The position numbers and the translations under genes were made by a program. A stretch of DNA of 64,000 bases from Pseudoselenomonas ruminantium (lineage in GTDB: Bacteria; Bacillota; Negativicutes; Selenomonadales; Selenomonadaceae), in assembly GCA_015058655.1 (NCBI GenBank), contig SVBX01000002.1, positions 124,001 to 188,000 of the forward strand, given 5' to 3'. Position 1 is the first letter of the stretch. Each line of letters starts with the position of its first letter. The notes beneath the pieces are model-generated. The model was given only the letters and a program-made list of their open reading frames with translations. It had not been told where the DNA came from and made no database searches. Shown here piece by piece: positions 50,579 to 59,522 of the stretch.

Positions 50579-50844
50579 CACTTCCTTTCGAGGGGAGGGA
50601 TTTTGTTGGGTTCCTTACCATCGCGGGCAAGTTCCCAGTTTTGCATCAACTCATCCTGATAGAGAAGAACCCAAGCCATAACGAGCTTCAGTTGACGAGA
50701 GGGAAGGTAGCCTGTTATCACAGAAGCCTCTTGTATGTCTATTAATGCTTCTGAATTATTGTATTTGGCATGTATATGTGGTGGATTATGGTCACTGTAG
50801 TAGATAGATATCCTTATGCCGAAGAATAAACTTATTTCTGGCAT
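50578..50844 (-). CDS. DUF4160 domain protein
   Basis: 88 residues. MPEISLFFGIRISIYYSDHNPPHIHAKYNNSEALIDI is the DUF4160 core, with a conserved H-N-P-P-H-I-H-A block. ATG 50844 has AGGAAGGGAG upstream; a TTG two codons earlier is less likely. First gene of the DUF4160-DUF2442 pair. Confidence 0.82.
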   Translation of the reverse strand: MPEISLFFGIRISIYYSDHNPPHIHAKYNNSEALIDIQEASVITGYLPSRQLKLVMAWVLLYQDELMQNWELARDGKEPNKIPPLERK

Positions 50845-50874
50845 GAGCAAAACTCCCTTCCTGTGTTTGGAAGT

Positions 50875-50903
50875 ATTTTACCATGAAATGAAGTTTCAGA
50901 CAA
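50875..50903 (-). promoter_or_regulatory. Predicted promoter of the DUF4160-DUF2442 pair
   Basis: TTGTCT (50903-50898) and TAAAAT (50880-50875) on the minus strand with a 17-base spacer. Confidence 0.55.
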
Positions 50904-50952
50904 TAATGTTGAGCTCTCAAACACTTGAGAAATGAGGGGGCATGGCAGATGC

Positions 50953-50994
50953 AAAACGGGTTGTGAAGAGGTGCTTCTTCACAACCCGTTTTTT
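50953..50994. terminator. Bidirectional terminator downstream of the DMT transporter gene
   Basis: A perfect stem ACGGGTTGTGAAGA / TCTTCACAACCCGT is flanked by A4 on one side and T6 on the other, serving the DMT gene on the minus strand. Confidence 0.8.
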
Positions 50995-51892
50995 ACTGTG
51001 CCTGTGGTGTAGGATGTTTTTTCAATATGGTCCGCAGCTGACTGACGATGACTCCGGCGAACATCAGGGCGCAGCCGGTGAGCTGGGCGGAGGTCAGGGA
51101 TTCGTTCAGGATGAGGTAGCCTCCCAGGGCGCCGAAGACGGCTTCGAAGCTCATGATGACGGCGGCTTCACTGGGGGCGGCGTATTTTTGGCCCACTATC
51201 TGCAGGGTGAAGGCCACGCCGGTGGAGAGGATGCCTGCATAGGCAATGGCTATCCAGGCATTCAGGATGGGGGCGAGGGCGATTTCTTCTGTGGCCAGGG
51301 CGGCTATGAGGCTGCCTGCGAAGCAGAAGACGGTCTGGGAGAGAGAGAGCTCCAGCGCATCCACATGGGGAGCGAAGCGGTCGATGAAGAGGATTTGGGC
51401 TGTCCAGCCCAGGGCGCTGAGCGCCACCAGCATGTCCCCGAAGTTCAGGACCAGGCTGTCCTGGATGGTCAGGAAGTACAGGCCGCAGACGGCCAGCAGG
51501 GCCCCCAGCCAGTTTACGGCATATACCTTGCCCAGTTTGAAGAGGGCGGCCCCCAAGGGAACCAACACGATATATAGGGCGGTGATGAAGGAGGTCTTGC
51601 CTACGCTGGTGAATTGCAGGGCTACCTGCTGAAAGGAACTGGCAGCAAAGAGAAATATCCCCGGCCCCAGCCCCGCCAGCCAGCCGGAGTGGTGCAGTCC
51701 GCGCTCTTTTTTGGAGCGGCGCTTTGGGCTGTCCATGCGCCAAAGCCCAAAGAGAAAGAGGATGCCCAGCAGGAATCTGGCGGCGGCGTAGGTAAAAGGC
51801 CCCAGTTCCTCCATGCCCACCTGTTGGGCTACGAAGGTGGTGCCCCAGATAAAAGCAGCGGTGAGAAGCAGCAGGTTGCCACGCATTTGCAT
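50993..51892 (-). CDS. EamA/DMT superfamily transporter
   Basis: 299 residues with ten hydrophobic segments in two EamA repeats: LLLTAAFIWGTTFVAQQVG at the start and AYAGILSTGVAFTLQIVGQKYAAPSEAAVIMSFEAVFGALGGYLIL in the second half, the classical DMT signature. Start at 51892 follows GGAG with 8-base spacing. An inner-membrane metabolite exporter or importer; substrate unknown. Confidence 0.85.
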   Translation of the reverse strand: MQMRGNLLLLTAAFIWGTTFVAQQVGMEELGPFTYAAARFLLGILFLFGLWRMDSPKRRSKKERGLHHSGWLAGLGPGIFLFAASSFQQVALQFTSVGKTSFITALYIVLVPLGAALFKLGKVYAVNWLGALLAVCGLYFLTIQDSLVLNFGDMLVALSALGWTAQILFIDRFAPHVDALELSLSQTVFCFAGSLIAALATEEIALAPILNAWIAIAYAGILSTGVAFTLQIVGQKYAAPSEAAVIMSFEAVFGALGGYLILNESLTSAQLTGCALMFAGVIVSQLRTILKKHPTPQAQ

Positions 51893-51905
51893 AGTGAAGT
51901 CTCCT

Positions 51906-51933
51906 TTGGTAAAAGATAAACTTATGCTATACT
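51906..51933 (+). promoter_or_regulatory. Predicted promoter of the PHP-domain gene
   Basis: TTGGTA (51906-51911) and TATACT (51928-51933), 16-base spacer, extended TG motif before the -10. Confidence 0.55.
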
Positions 51934-52015
51934 ATAAGGGAAACTATGTCAAATATCTGTGAATTCGTGAGGTAGTTGGAACATTTTCTGCTGAAAAGAA
52001 TGTGAGGTAATCATC

Positions 52016-52783
52016 ATGCTGTTTGACAGTCATACTCACACTGAGTTTTCCGCCGATTCGGAGATGCTTGCCTCGGAGGCTTTGGAGATGGCAGAGCGGC
52101 TGGGTCTGGGGCTGGTGTTCACGGAGCACGAGGATCTGGAGGTGGCTCAGGAAGAGTTCACTTTTGACCCGGAGGCCTATTGGAAGAAGTACTATCCCCT
52201 GCGGGGCGAGAATCTGCGGCTGGGGGTAGAGATTGGCATGCTGGAGAAATCCCTGGAAGGCAGCCGTCAGTTTGTAGGAAGGGTACCTTTTGACCAGGTG
52301 ACCGGCTCCTTGCATTTTATTGACGACCTGGATCTTTACTATCCCGATTTTTATAAGGATAAGAGCAAAGATGAGGCCTACCGCCGTTATTTCCGGGAAA
52401 TGGCGGAAAATGTCCGCCGCCATGACTTCATAGATGTGCTGGCTCACATAGACTATATCTGCCGGGCGGCTACCTATGATGATCCGGAGATTGACTACGG
52501 CAGCTTCAAGCCGGAGATTGATGAGGTGCTGAAGGCTGTCATAGAGACGGAAACGGTGCTGGAGCTGAATACCCGCCGCTTCGCTGATAAACTGGCCATC
52601 AAGGAACTGGTGCCTGTCTATCGCCGTTACCGCGAGCTGGGAGGGAAGTATGTGACCCTGGGCAGCGATGCTCACAAGCCTGAGGTCATTGGTGCTCATT
52701 TCTATCGGGCTCGGCAGCTGGTCTCTGACTTGGGGCTGCAGGTGGTGACTTTCTGCAAGAGGCAGATGGAAATCTGTGATTAG
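52016..52783 (+). CDS. PHP-domain phosphatase (histidinol-phosphatase family)
   Basis: 255 residues. Metal-binding motifs of the PHP fold are visible: DSHTHTEFSADSE at the start, FTEHEDLE, LHFIDD in the middle, LAHIDYIC and LGSDAHKPEVIGAHF near the end. This is the HisK/histidinol-phosphatase group, but no other his gene is nearby, so the substrate could be another phosphomonoester. Confidence 0.82.
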   Translation: MLFDSHTHTEFSADSEMLASEALEMAERLGLGLVFTEHEDLEVAQEEFTFDPEAYWKKYYPLRGENLRLGVEIGMLEKSLEGSRQFVGRVPFDQVTGSLHFIDDLDLYYPDFYKDKSKDEAYRRYFREMAENVRRHDFIDVLAHIDYICRAATYDDPEIDYGSFKPEIDEVLKAVIETETVLELNTRRFADKLAIKELVPVYRRYRELGGKYVTLGSDAHKPEVIGAHFYRARQLVSDLGLQVVTFCKRQMEICD

Positions 52784-52793
52784 TGGAAAATTC

Positions 52794-52822
52794 TTGCAAC
52801 AAGGGGATAAATAAGGTAGAAT
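52794..52822 (+). promoter_or_regulatory. Predicted promoter of the SCIFF operon
   Basis: TTGCAA (52794-52799) and TAGAAT (52817-52822) with a 17-base spacer, 43 bases before the SCIFF start codon. Confidence 0.6.
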
Positions 52823-52865
52823 ATTACTATATGCAGATTTTCTGCGATGTGAGGAGGGTTCACGA

Positions 52866-53003
52866 ATGAAGCACATCAAGACGGTCAACAAGCCGACCAT
52901 GCAGAAGTCCCTGAAGACGGGCGGCTGCGGCGAGTGCCAGGCATCCTGCCAGTCTGCTTGCAAGACTTCCTGCACAGTAGGCAACCAGGTCTGCGAAAAG
53001 TAA
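52866..53003 (+). CDS. SCIFF ranthipeptide precursor
   Basis: 45 residues: a charged leader (MKHIKTVNKPTMQKSLKTGG) and a core with six cysteines at 21, 24, 28, 32, 36 and 43 (GGCGECQASCQSACKTSC). This is exactly the six-cysteines-in-forty-five-residues family. ATG 52866 follows GAGGAGGG. The next gene encodes the radical-SAM maturase that forms thioether crosslinks from these cysteines. The mature product's role is not well established; a signalling role has been proposed for ranthipeptides. Confidence 0.93.
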   Translation: MKHIKTVNKPTMQKSLKTGGCGECQASCQSACKTSCTVGNQVCEK

Positions 53004-53019
53004 TTGCCCTTCGGCAGTT

Positions 53020-53047
53020 CCCTCCCCCATGTGGGGGAGGCTTTTTT
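53020..53047 (+). terminator. Terminator/attenuator between SCIFF and maturase
   Basis: CCTCCCCC / GGGGGAGG stem followed by six T, located inside the operon. It probably sets a high precursor-to-maturase ratio. Confidence 0.8.
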
Positions 53048-53073
53048 CATTTAGTTGAGTAAGGAGAATGTAA

Positions 53074-54483
53074 GTGAAAGCCAAGATACACAAGTTTGAG
53101 CAGAACGGAGAGTATATCCTTTTGGACATCAACAGCGGGGCTGTCCATGTCATTGACAAGATGATTTATGATATGATGGATGTCTTTGACGGCGGCAATG
53201 ATGCCAAGGTGGTGGAGAAGCTTTCCGCAAGCTATCCCCAGGCAGATTTGGCAGAAGCCCTTGCCGAGCTCCATGAGTTGATGGAGGCCGGGGAGCTTTT
53301 CGCCCCGGATATCGATGTGCCGCCAACCTTCAAGGAAAAGGGCCTGGTGAAGTCCCTCTGCCTGATGGTGGCCCAGGATTGCAATCTGCGCTGCAAATAC
53401 TGCTTTGGCGATGGCGGCAGCTACGGCCAGGAGCGGGCAATCATGAGCCCGGAGGTAGGCTGCCGCGCCATTGACTATATGCTGGAGAACTGCGGGCCAT
53501 TCCGCAAGCACTTCGAGGTGGACTTCTTCGGCGGCGAGCCTCTGATGAACATGAAGACCGTGAAGGCGGTGGCAGAGCATGTCCATAAGATGGAAAAAGA
53601 AAAGGGCGTGCAGATCAAGCTCACCATGACCACCAATGGCATGCTGCTGAACGATGAGAATATCAAGTGGCTGAACGACAATAATGTGTCCGTGGTCATC
53701 TCCACTGATGGCCGCCGGGAGGTGCATGACCGCATGCGCCCGGATGCCGGCGGCCACGGCACTTATGACAAGGTCATGAAGAACTTCAAGAAGTTCGTGG
53801 ACAGCCGCAAGGGCGAGCACTACTATATGCGCGGCACTTACACCAATGAGAACCTGGACTTCACGGAAGATGTGCTGGCCATGCACGATGCGGGCTTCGA
53901 TGTGCTCTCTATGGAGCCGGTGGTGCTGAAGGACAGCCCCCTGGCTCTCCGGGAGGAGCATCTGCCCCGCATCTATGAGGAGTATGACAGGCTCACCGAG
54001 GCGTACCTCAAGCGCCATAGGGAGGGGAAGGGCTTTTTCTTCTTCCACTTCAACATAGATCTTTCCAATGGCCCCTGCGTGGCCAAGCGCCTGTCTGGCT
54101 GCGGTGCCGGCCATGAGTATTTCGCCGTGGCGGAAAATGGCGACCTGTACCCCTGCCATCAGTTCGTGGGCAGGGAGGGCTACAAGCTTGGTTCCATCTA
54201 CGATGGCGTTACCAATAAGGAATTGCCCCAGTATTTCCGTGAGAGCCATGTGCTGAACAAGGAAAAGTGCCGGGAGTGCTGGGCCAGGTTCTTCTGCAGC
54301 GGTGGCTGCCATGCCAATGATGATTTGTTCCACGGGGATATCCGCAAGAGCTATGAGCTGGGCTGCGAGCTTCAGAAGAAGCGCCTGGAATGTGCTATAT
54401 ATGTCCAGGCCATGCTGGCATTGGAGAAGATGGAGCAGGGGGAGAAAGTGGGGGAATTCACCACCGCCGAGGGCATCCGCTGA
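53074..54483 (+). CDS. SCIFF radical SAM maturase (CteB/Tte1186 type)
   Basis: 469 residues. The N-terminal ~90 residues form a RiPP precursor recognition region (YILLDINSGAVHVIDKMIYDMMDVF). The radical-SAM cluster is C103-x3-C107-x2-C110 in QDCNLRCKYC. The C-terminal SPASM domain has LSGCGAGHEYFAVAENGDLYPCHQFVG, CRECWARFFCSGGCH and GCELQKKRLEC for the auxiliary clusters. It makes sulfur-to-carbon thioether bonds in the SCIFF peptide. GTG 53074 follows AAGGAG. Confidence 0.94.
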   Translation: MKAKIHKFEQNGEYILLDINSGAVHVIDKMIYDMMDVFDGGNDAKVVEKLSASYPQADLAEALAELHELMEAGELFAPDIDVPPTFKEKGLVKSLCLMVAQDCNLRCKYCFGDGGSYGQERAIMSPEVGCRAIDYMLENCGPFRKHFEVDFFGGEPLMNMKTVKAVAEHVHKMEKEKGVQIKLTMTTNGMLLNDENIKWLNDNNVSVVISTDGRREVHDRMRPDAGGHGTYDKVMKNFKKFVDSRKGEHYYMRGTYTNENLDFTEDVLAMHDAGFDVLSMEPVVLKDSPLALREEHLPRIYEEYDRLTEAYLKRHREGKGFFFFHFNIDLSNGPCVAKRLSGCGAGHEYFAVAENGDLYPCHQFVGREGYKLGSIYDGVTNKELPQYFRESHVLNKEKCRECWARFFCSGGCHANDDLFHGDIRKSYELGCELQKKRLECAIYVQAMLALEKMEQGEKVGEFTTAEGIR

Positions 54484-54532
54484 GCAGGTTGATGCTTTCT
54501 TTCCAATAAATAGGGTTTATGAAGGAAAATTC

Positions 54533-54567
54533 AGGAGAAGCAGGCAACTCTGCTTCTCCTTTTTTTA
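54533..54567 (+). terminator. Rho-independent terminator of the SCIFF operon
   Basis: AGGAGAAGCAG / CTGCTTCTCCT stem with a six-base loop and seven T. Confidence 0.9.
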
Positions 54568-54704
54568 TGCTGGGGCAAGTGTCTTGTTTTTCCTTGTTTT
54601 TTCATGATTTATTCAGAATTGTCGCCCTCTGTATACCGGAAAAGAACATTCTGACTTTACGAGCAGAATCTATCAGATAATTGCTCTGATTTATGATAAA
54701 ATGA

Positions 54705-54733
54705 TTGACTTTGGCCCGTGCTTATTGTATATT
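54705..54733 (+). promoter_or_regulatory. Predicted strong promoter of gap
   Basis: TTGACT (54705-54710) and TATATT (54728-54733) with a 17-base spacer, followed by a ~45-base leader. Strong consensus fits the codon bias of a highly expressed gene. Confidence 0.7.
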
Positions 54734-54784
54734 ATGAGGGTAAGAGTTTGAACTTCTTAAAAATGTTTAGGGGGTAATTTTCAA

Positions 54785-55798
54785 ATGGCAGTAAAAGTTG
54801 CTATCAATGGTTTTGGTCGTATTGGCCGTCTCGCTTTCCGTCAGATGTTCGACGCTGAGGGTTATGAAGTTGTTGCAATCAACGACCTCACCAGCCCGAA
54901 GATGCTCGCTCATCTCCTCAAGTACGACTCCACCCAGGGTACCTACAAGTACGCTGACAAGGTTGAGGCTGGCGAGGACAGCATCACTGTGAACGGCAAG
55001 ACGATCAAGATCTATGCTGAGAAGGACGCTAAGGACATTCCTTGGGGCAAGCATGATGTAGATGTTGTGCTCGAGTGCACCGGCTTCTACACCTCCAAGG
55101 AGAAGGCTTCCGCTCATCTCGCAGCTGGCGCTAAGAAAGTCGTTATCTCTGCTCCCGCAGGCAACGACCTCCCGACCATCGTATACAACGTTAACCACAA
55201 GACCCTGACCAAGGACGACAAGGTTATTTCTGCAGCTTCCTGCACCACTAACTGCCTTGCTCCCATGGCTAAGGCTCTGAATGACCTGGCTCCCATCGAG
55301 TCCGGTATCATGTGCACCATCCACGCTTACACTGGCGACCAGATGACTCTGGATGGCCCGCAGCGTAAGGGTGACCTCCGCCGCAGCCGTGCTGCCGCTT
55401 GCAACATCGTTCCGAACAGCACTGGCGCTGCCAAGGCTATCGGCCTCGTTATCCCCGAGCTGAACGGCAAGCTCATCGGTGCTGCACAGCGCGTTCCGAC
55501 TCCGACTGGTTCCACCACTATCCTCACCGCTGTTGTCAAGGGCGAGGTTACCAAGGAGCAGATCAACGATGCTATGAAGGCACAGGCTACTGAGTCCTTC
55601 GGCTACAACACTGATGAAATCGTATCCAGCGATATCGTTGGCATGCGTTTCGGCTCCCTGTTCGATGCTACCCAGACTATGGCTCTGCCCACTGCTGGCG
55701 GCAACACTCAGGTTCAGGTTGTTTCCTGGTACGACAACGAGAACAGCTACACCAGCCAGATGGTTCGTACCATCAAGTACTTCGCTGAGCTCGGCTAA
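54785..55798 (+). CDS. gap: Glyceraldehyde-3-phosphate dehydrogenase
   Basis: 337 residues, full length. [14 protein letters not shown] binds NAD; the catalytic cysteine is in [15 protein letters not shown]; the C-terminal half has [14 protein letters not shown] and [16 protein letters not shown] 54785 follows GGGGGTAAT. Codon use is strongly biased, typical of a highly expressed glycolytic gene. It starts the gap-pgk-tpiA-gpmI cluster. Confidence 0.97.
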   Translation: MAVKVAINGFGRIGRLAFRQMFDAEGYEVVAINDLTSPKMLAHLLKYDSTQGTYKYADKVEAGEDSITVNGKTIKIYAEKDAKDIPWGKHDVDVVLECTGFYTSKEKASAHLAAGAKKVVISAPAGNDLPTIVYNVNHKTLTKDDKVISAASCTTNCLAPMAKALNDLAPIESGIMCTIHAYTGDQMTLDGPQRKGDLRRSRAAACNIVPNSTGAAKAIGLVIPELNGKLIGAAQRVPTPTGSTTILTAVVKGEVTKEQINDAMKAQATESFGYNTDEIVSSDIVGMRFGSLFDATQTMALPTAGGNTQVQVVSWYDNENSYTSQMVRTIKYFAELG

Positions 55799-55829
55799 TC
55801 TCGCAGCATAGCTGAATACTAAAAGATCT

Positions 55830-55873
55830 CTTGAGGTCCGGCCTAGAAAACTTGGGCCGGGCCTCAAGTTTTT
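55830..55873 (+). terminator. Hairpin with T-run between gap and pgk (partial terminator)
   Basis: CTTGAGG / CCTCAAG plus an inner CCGGCC / GGGCCGG stem followed by five T. It could let gap be expressed above the downstream genes. Confidence 0.75.
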
Positions 55874-55903
55874 ATGCAACGTTTTGATTTGGAGGCGCAT
55901 TGT

Positions 55904-57097
55904 ATGGATAAGAAAACCATCAAAGACATTGACGTCAAAGGCAAAAAAGTGTTTGTCCGCGTGGACTACAACGTTCCTTTCGATGAGAACCAGAACATCA
56001 CCAACGATACTCGCATGGTGCGCACTCTGCCAACCATCAACTACCTGCTGGATAACGGCGCTGCTGTAATCCTGGCTTGCCATATCGGCCGTCCTTCCGA
56101 GGCTCGCGAGCCCCAGTTCTCCACCAAGCATCTGGTGGCACATCTCTCCGAGCTCCTCGGCAAAGATGTGAAGTGGGCTGCTGACTGCGTAGGTCCCGAG
56201 GCTGAGAAGGCTGCTGCTGACCTGAAGCCCGGCGAAGTCCTGCTGCTGGAGAACCTCCGCTATCACAAGGCTGAGAAGAAAAATGATCCCGAGTTCGCCA
56301 AGCAGCTGGCATCCCTGGCTGATGTAGCTGTGGATGACGCTTTCGGCGTTTCCCATCGCGGCCATGCTTCCAATGCCGGCATTGCCCAGTATGTGGAAGT
56401 AGTTGCCGGTTTCCTCATGGAAAAAGAGATCAACTACATCGGCAAGACCCTTGAGGCTCCCCAACATCCCTTCGTGGCTATCATCGGTGGTGCCAAGGTT
56501 TCCGATAAGATCGGCGTCATCAGCAACATGATCGAGAAGGTCGACAAGATCATCATCGGCGGCGGCATGGCTCATACCTTCGATGCAGCTAAGGGCCTGC
56601 CCATCGGCAAGTCCATCTGCGAGCCGGATAAGTACGATCTCGCTCGTGACCTGCTGAAGAAGGCTGAGGAGAAAGGCGTAGAGGTTATCCTCCCCGTTGA
56701 CCTCGTCATTGCTGACAAGTTCGCTGCTGATGCCAACACCCAGACCGTGGATGTGGACAAGGTTCCCGATGGCTGGCAGGCTCTTGATTCCGGTGTGAAG
56801 ACTTCCGAGAAGTATGTCGAGGCTCTGAAGGGCGCCAAGACCGTTATCTGGAACGGCCCCATGGGTGTGTTCGAGTTTGACGCTTTCGCCAAGGGCACCC
56901 TGGCTGTGGCTCAGGCTGTGGCCAAGGCTACTGAGGAAGGCGCTATCTCCATCGTGGGCGGCGGCGACTCCGTGGCAGCTCTGGAGAAGACCGGCCTTAC
57001 CGAGAAGATTTCCCATGTTTCCACCGGCGGCGGCGCAACTCTCGAGTACCTCGAGGGCAAAGAGATGCCGGGCGTGGCAGCTATCGCTGATAAGTAA
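55904..57097 (+). CDS. pgk: Phosphoglycerate kinase
   Basis: 397 residues. FVRVDYNVPFDENQNITND, LACHIGRPS, LLLENLRYHKAEKKND, VDDAFGVSHRGHAS, AIIGGAKVSDKIGVI and the C-terminal GGGDSVAAL are the PGK signatures. ATG 55904 has GGAGG at the right distance; an in-frame ATG at 55874 overlaps the hairpin and is rejected. It makes ATP from 1,3-bisphosphoglycerate. Confidence 0.97.
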   Translation: MDKKTIKDIDVKGKKVFVRVDYNVPFDENQNITNDTRMVRTLPTINYLLDNGAAVILACHIGRPSEAREPQFSTKHLVAHLSELLGKDVKWAADCVGPEAEKAAADLKPGEVLLLENLRYHKAEKKNDPEFAKQLASLADVAVDDAFGVSHRGHASNAGIAQYVEVVAGFLMEKEINYIGKTLEAPQHPFVAIIGGAKVSDKIGVISNMIEKVDKIIIGGGMAHTFDAAKGLPIGKSICEPDKYDLARDLLKKAEEKGVEVILPVDLVIADKFAADANTQTVDVDKVPDGWQALDSGVKTSEKYVEALKGAKTVIWNGPMGVFEFDAFAKGTLAVAQAVAKATEEGAISIVGGGDSVAALEKTGLTEKISHVSTGGGATLEYLEGKEMPGVAAIADK

Positions 57098-57121
57098 TTA
57101 GATATAGGGAGGATTTTACAA

Positions 57122-57871
57122 ATGGCTAGAACTCCGATCATTGCAGGCAACTGGAAGATGAACAACACCATCGCTGAGGGCGTGAAGCTCGTCAAAGAGC
57201 TGGCTCCCCTGGTGAAGGATGCCAAGGCTACCGTGGTGGTTTGCCCCACGGCTACGGCTCTCTCCTCTGTAGCAGAGGCTGTCAAGGGTACCAACATCCA
57301 TGTGGGTGCTCAGAATGTGCATTGGGAGGCCAAGGGCGCTTTCACTGGTGAAATCTCTACCGGTATGCTGAATGAAATCGGCGTTGACTACTGCGTGCTG
57401 GGCCACAGCGAGCGCCGCGACTACTTCGGCGAGACCGATGAGGGTGTCAACAAGCGCGCTCTGGCTGCTTTCAAGGCTGGCATCACTCCCATCATCTGCT
57501 GCGGCGAGTCCCTGGAGATCCGCGAGGCTGGCACCTACATCGACCATGTGGTAGCTCAGATCAACGCTGCTCTTGAAGGCTTCACTGCTGAAGAGGCTGC
57601 AAAGCTGGTTATCGCCTATGAGCCGATTTGGGCTATTGGCACCGGCAAGACTGCAACCTTCGAGCAGGCTGAGGAAGTCTGCAAGGCTATCCGTGAGGCC
57701 GTAGCTAAGAAGTTCGACCAGACGGCAGCTGATGCTATCCGCATCCAGTATGGCGGCAGCGTGAAGCCTGCCACCATCAAGGATCTCATGCAGCAGCCCA
57801 ACGTGGACGGCGCTCTCGTAGGCGGCGCTTCCCTGAAGGCTCAGGACTTCTCACAGATCGTAAACTTCTGA
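57122..57871 (+). CDS. tpiA: Triosephosphate isomerase
   Basis: 249 residues. [20 protein letters not shown] (electrophilic His), [14 protein letters not shown] (catalytic Glu and flexible loop) and YGGSVKPA are complete. ATG 57122 follows GGGAGG. Confidence 0.97.
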   Translation: MARTPIIAGNWKMNNTIAEGVKLVKELAPLVKDAKATVVVCPTATALSSVAEAVKGTNIHVGAQNVHWEAKGAFTGEISTGMLNEIGVDYCVLGHSERRDYFGETDEGVNKRALAAFKAGITPIICCGESLEIREAGTYIDHVVAQINAALEGFTAEEAAKLVIAYEPIWAIGTGKTATFEQAEEVCKAIREAVAKKFDQTAADAIRIQYGGSVKPATIKDLMQQPNVDGALVGGASLKAQDFSQIVNF

Positions 57872-57892
57872 GTATAGAAAGCAAGGCAGAAA

Positions 57893-59422
57893 ATGGCAAA
57901 ACTTAAAAACGCACCTGTGGCCCTCATCATCATGGATGGCTGCGGCTTGGGTGACAAGAGCGATAGCAACAATGCTGTGCAGGTAGCTAAGACTCCTGTG
58001 CTGGACGGCCTGTTCGAAAAGTACAAGACCAGCCAGCTGCAGGCTTCCGGCGAGTATGTGGGCCTGCCTGACGGGCAGATGGGCAACTCCGAGGTTGGCC
58101 ACACCAACATCGGCGCCGGCCGCATCATCTACCAGCAGCTGACCCGCATCACCCGCGACATCAGGAACGGTGACTTCTTCAAGAACGAAGCTCTCCTTTC
58201 CATCGTCAACGGCGTGAAGGAGAAGAACGGTGCCCTGCATCTCATGGGCTTGGTTTCTCCCGGTGGCGTCCACAGCCATCAGGATCATCTCTACGCTCTC
58301 TTGGAGCTGGCTAAGAAGAATGGCATTGAGGAAGTTTATGTGCATGCCTTCCTTGATGGCCGCGATGTGCCGCCCCAGAGCGCACAGCCCTTCCTGGAAG
58401 AGCTGGAAGCCAAGTGCAAGGAAATCGGCGCAGGCAAGATTGCTACCGTCAGCGGCCGCTACTACGCTATGGACCGCGACAACCGCTGGGAGCGCGTGGT
58501 GAAGGCCTATGAGGCTCTGACCCATGCCGAAGGCGTCAGCGCTGGCAGTGCCGTAGAGGGCCTGAAGGCCAGCTACGCAAACGATGTGAACGACGAATTC
58601 GTGGTTCCCTTCGTGGTCAAGGGCTATGCAGGCATGAAGAACGGCGATGGAGCCATCTTCTTCAACTTCCGCCCCGACCGTGCCCGCCAGCTCACCCACT
58701 CTTTCGTGGATGAGACTTTCGATGGCTTCGAGCGTGACGAGAGCTTGAAGATTCCCTTCGCCACCTTCTCCCAGTACGAGGATGGCATGAACGCTCTGGT
58801 GGCTTTCCCGCCGGAGTCCATCGACAATACTCTGGGCCAGATCATCCAGGACAAGGGCATGACCCAGCTGCGCATTGCCGAGACGGAGAAGTACGCTCAT
58901 GTGACTTTCTTCTTCAACGGCGGCGTGGAGGAGCCCTATCAGGGCGAGGACCGCATCCTGGTTCCTTCCCCGAAGGTGGCTACCTATGACCTGAAGCCTG
59001 AAATGAGCGCCGTGGAGGTCACGGACAAGGTGGTAGAGGCCATCAAGTCCGGCAAGTACGACTTCATCATCCTGAACTATGCCAACTGCGACATGGTGGG
59101 CCACACCGGCGTTTTCCCGGCTGTCATCAAGGCCGTGGAAACCGTGGACACCTGCGTGGGCCGCTTCGTGGATGCTATCCGCGAGGTGGGCGGCGAGGTC
59201 TGCATCACTGCCGACCACGGCAACGCAGACCAGATGATGGACTACGAGAACGACCAGCCCTTCACCAAGCACACCACCAATCCGGTGCCCTTCATTGTGG
59301 TTTCTGACCGGGTGAAGTCCGTGCAGGATGGCGCTCTTTGCGACATTGCTCCCACTCTCCTTACCCTGGCAGGGGTGGAGATTCCCGCCGAAATGACGGG
59401 CAAGAACCTGGTGGAGCTTTAA
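57893..59422 (+). CDS. gpmI: 2,3-bisphosphoglycerate-independent phosphoglycerate mutase
   Basis: 509 residues of the alkaline-phosphatase fold. ALIIMDGCGLGD and PDGQMGNSEVGHTNIGAGR (nucleophilic Ser) bind the two metal ions; VSPGGVHSHQDHLYAL, FLDGRDVPPQSA, FFNFRPDRARQLT and ITADHGNADQM complete the site. ATG 57893 follows AAGCAAGG-type sequence. Manganese-type enzyme of glycolysis. Confidence 0.96.
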   Translation: MAKLKNAPVALIIMDGCGLGDKSDSNNAVQVAKTPVLDGLFEKYKTSQLQASGEYVGLPDGQMGNSEVGHTNIGAGRIIYQQLTRITRDIRNGDFFKNEALLSIVNGVKEKNGALHLMGLVSPGGVHSHQDHLYALLELAKKNGIEEVYVHAFLDGRDVPPQSAQPFLEELEAKCKEIGAGKIATVSGRYYAMDRDNRWERVVKAYEALTHAEGVSAGSAVEGLKASYANDVNDEFVVPFVVKGYAGMKNGDGAIFFNFRPDRARQLTHSFVDETFDGFERDESLKIPFATFSQYEDGMNALVAFPPESIDNTLGQIIQDKGMTQLRIAETEKYAHVTFFFNGGVEEPYQGEDRILVPSPKVATYDLKPEMSAVEVTDKVVEAIKSGKYDFIILNYANCDMVGHTGVFPAVIKAVETVDTCVGRFVDAIREVGGEVCITADHGNADQMMDYENDQPFTKHTTNPVPFIVVSDRVKSVQDGALCDIAPTLLTLAGVEIPAEMTGKNLVEL

Positions 59423-59522
59423 TTCCCTTAGTTCAATGTGCTTTGTCCCTGCCGCCCCAGGCGGTGGGGATGGGCATTTGAATAGCAGCAAACGTGTATT
59501 TTAGAGAGAGAGGAAACGAACA

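Noticed and set aside
52016-52783. Histidine biosynthesis operon start
   Set aside because: No other his gene is adjacent and the PHP family has several phosphatase specificities, so HisK cannot be assigned.
54767-57016. 749-codon open frame on the minus strand opposite gap and pgk
   Set aside because: It spans two highly conserved genes and their spacer and shows no domain; the strong codon bias of the plus-strand genes removes stops on the opposite strand.
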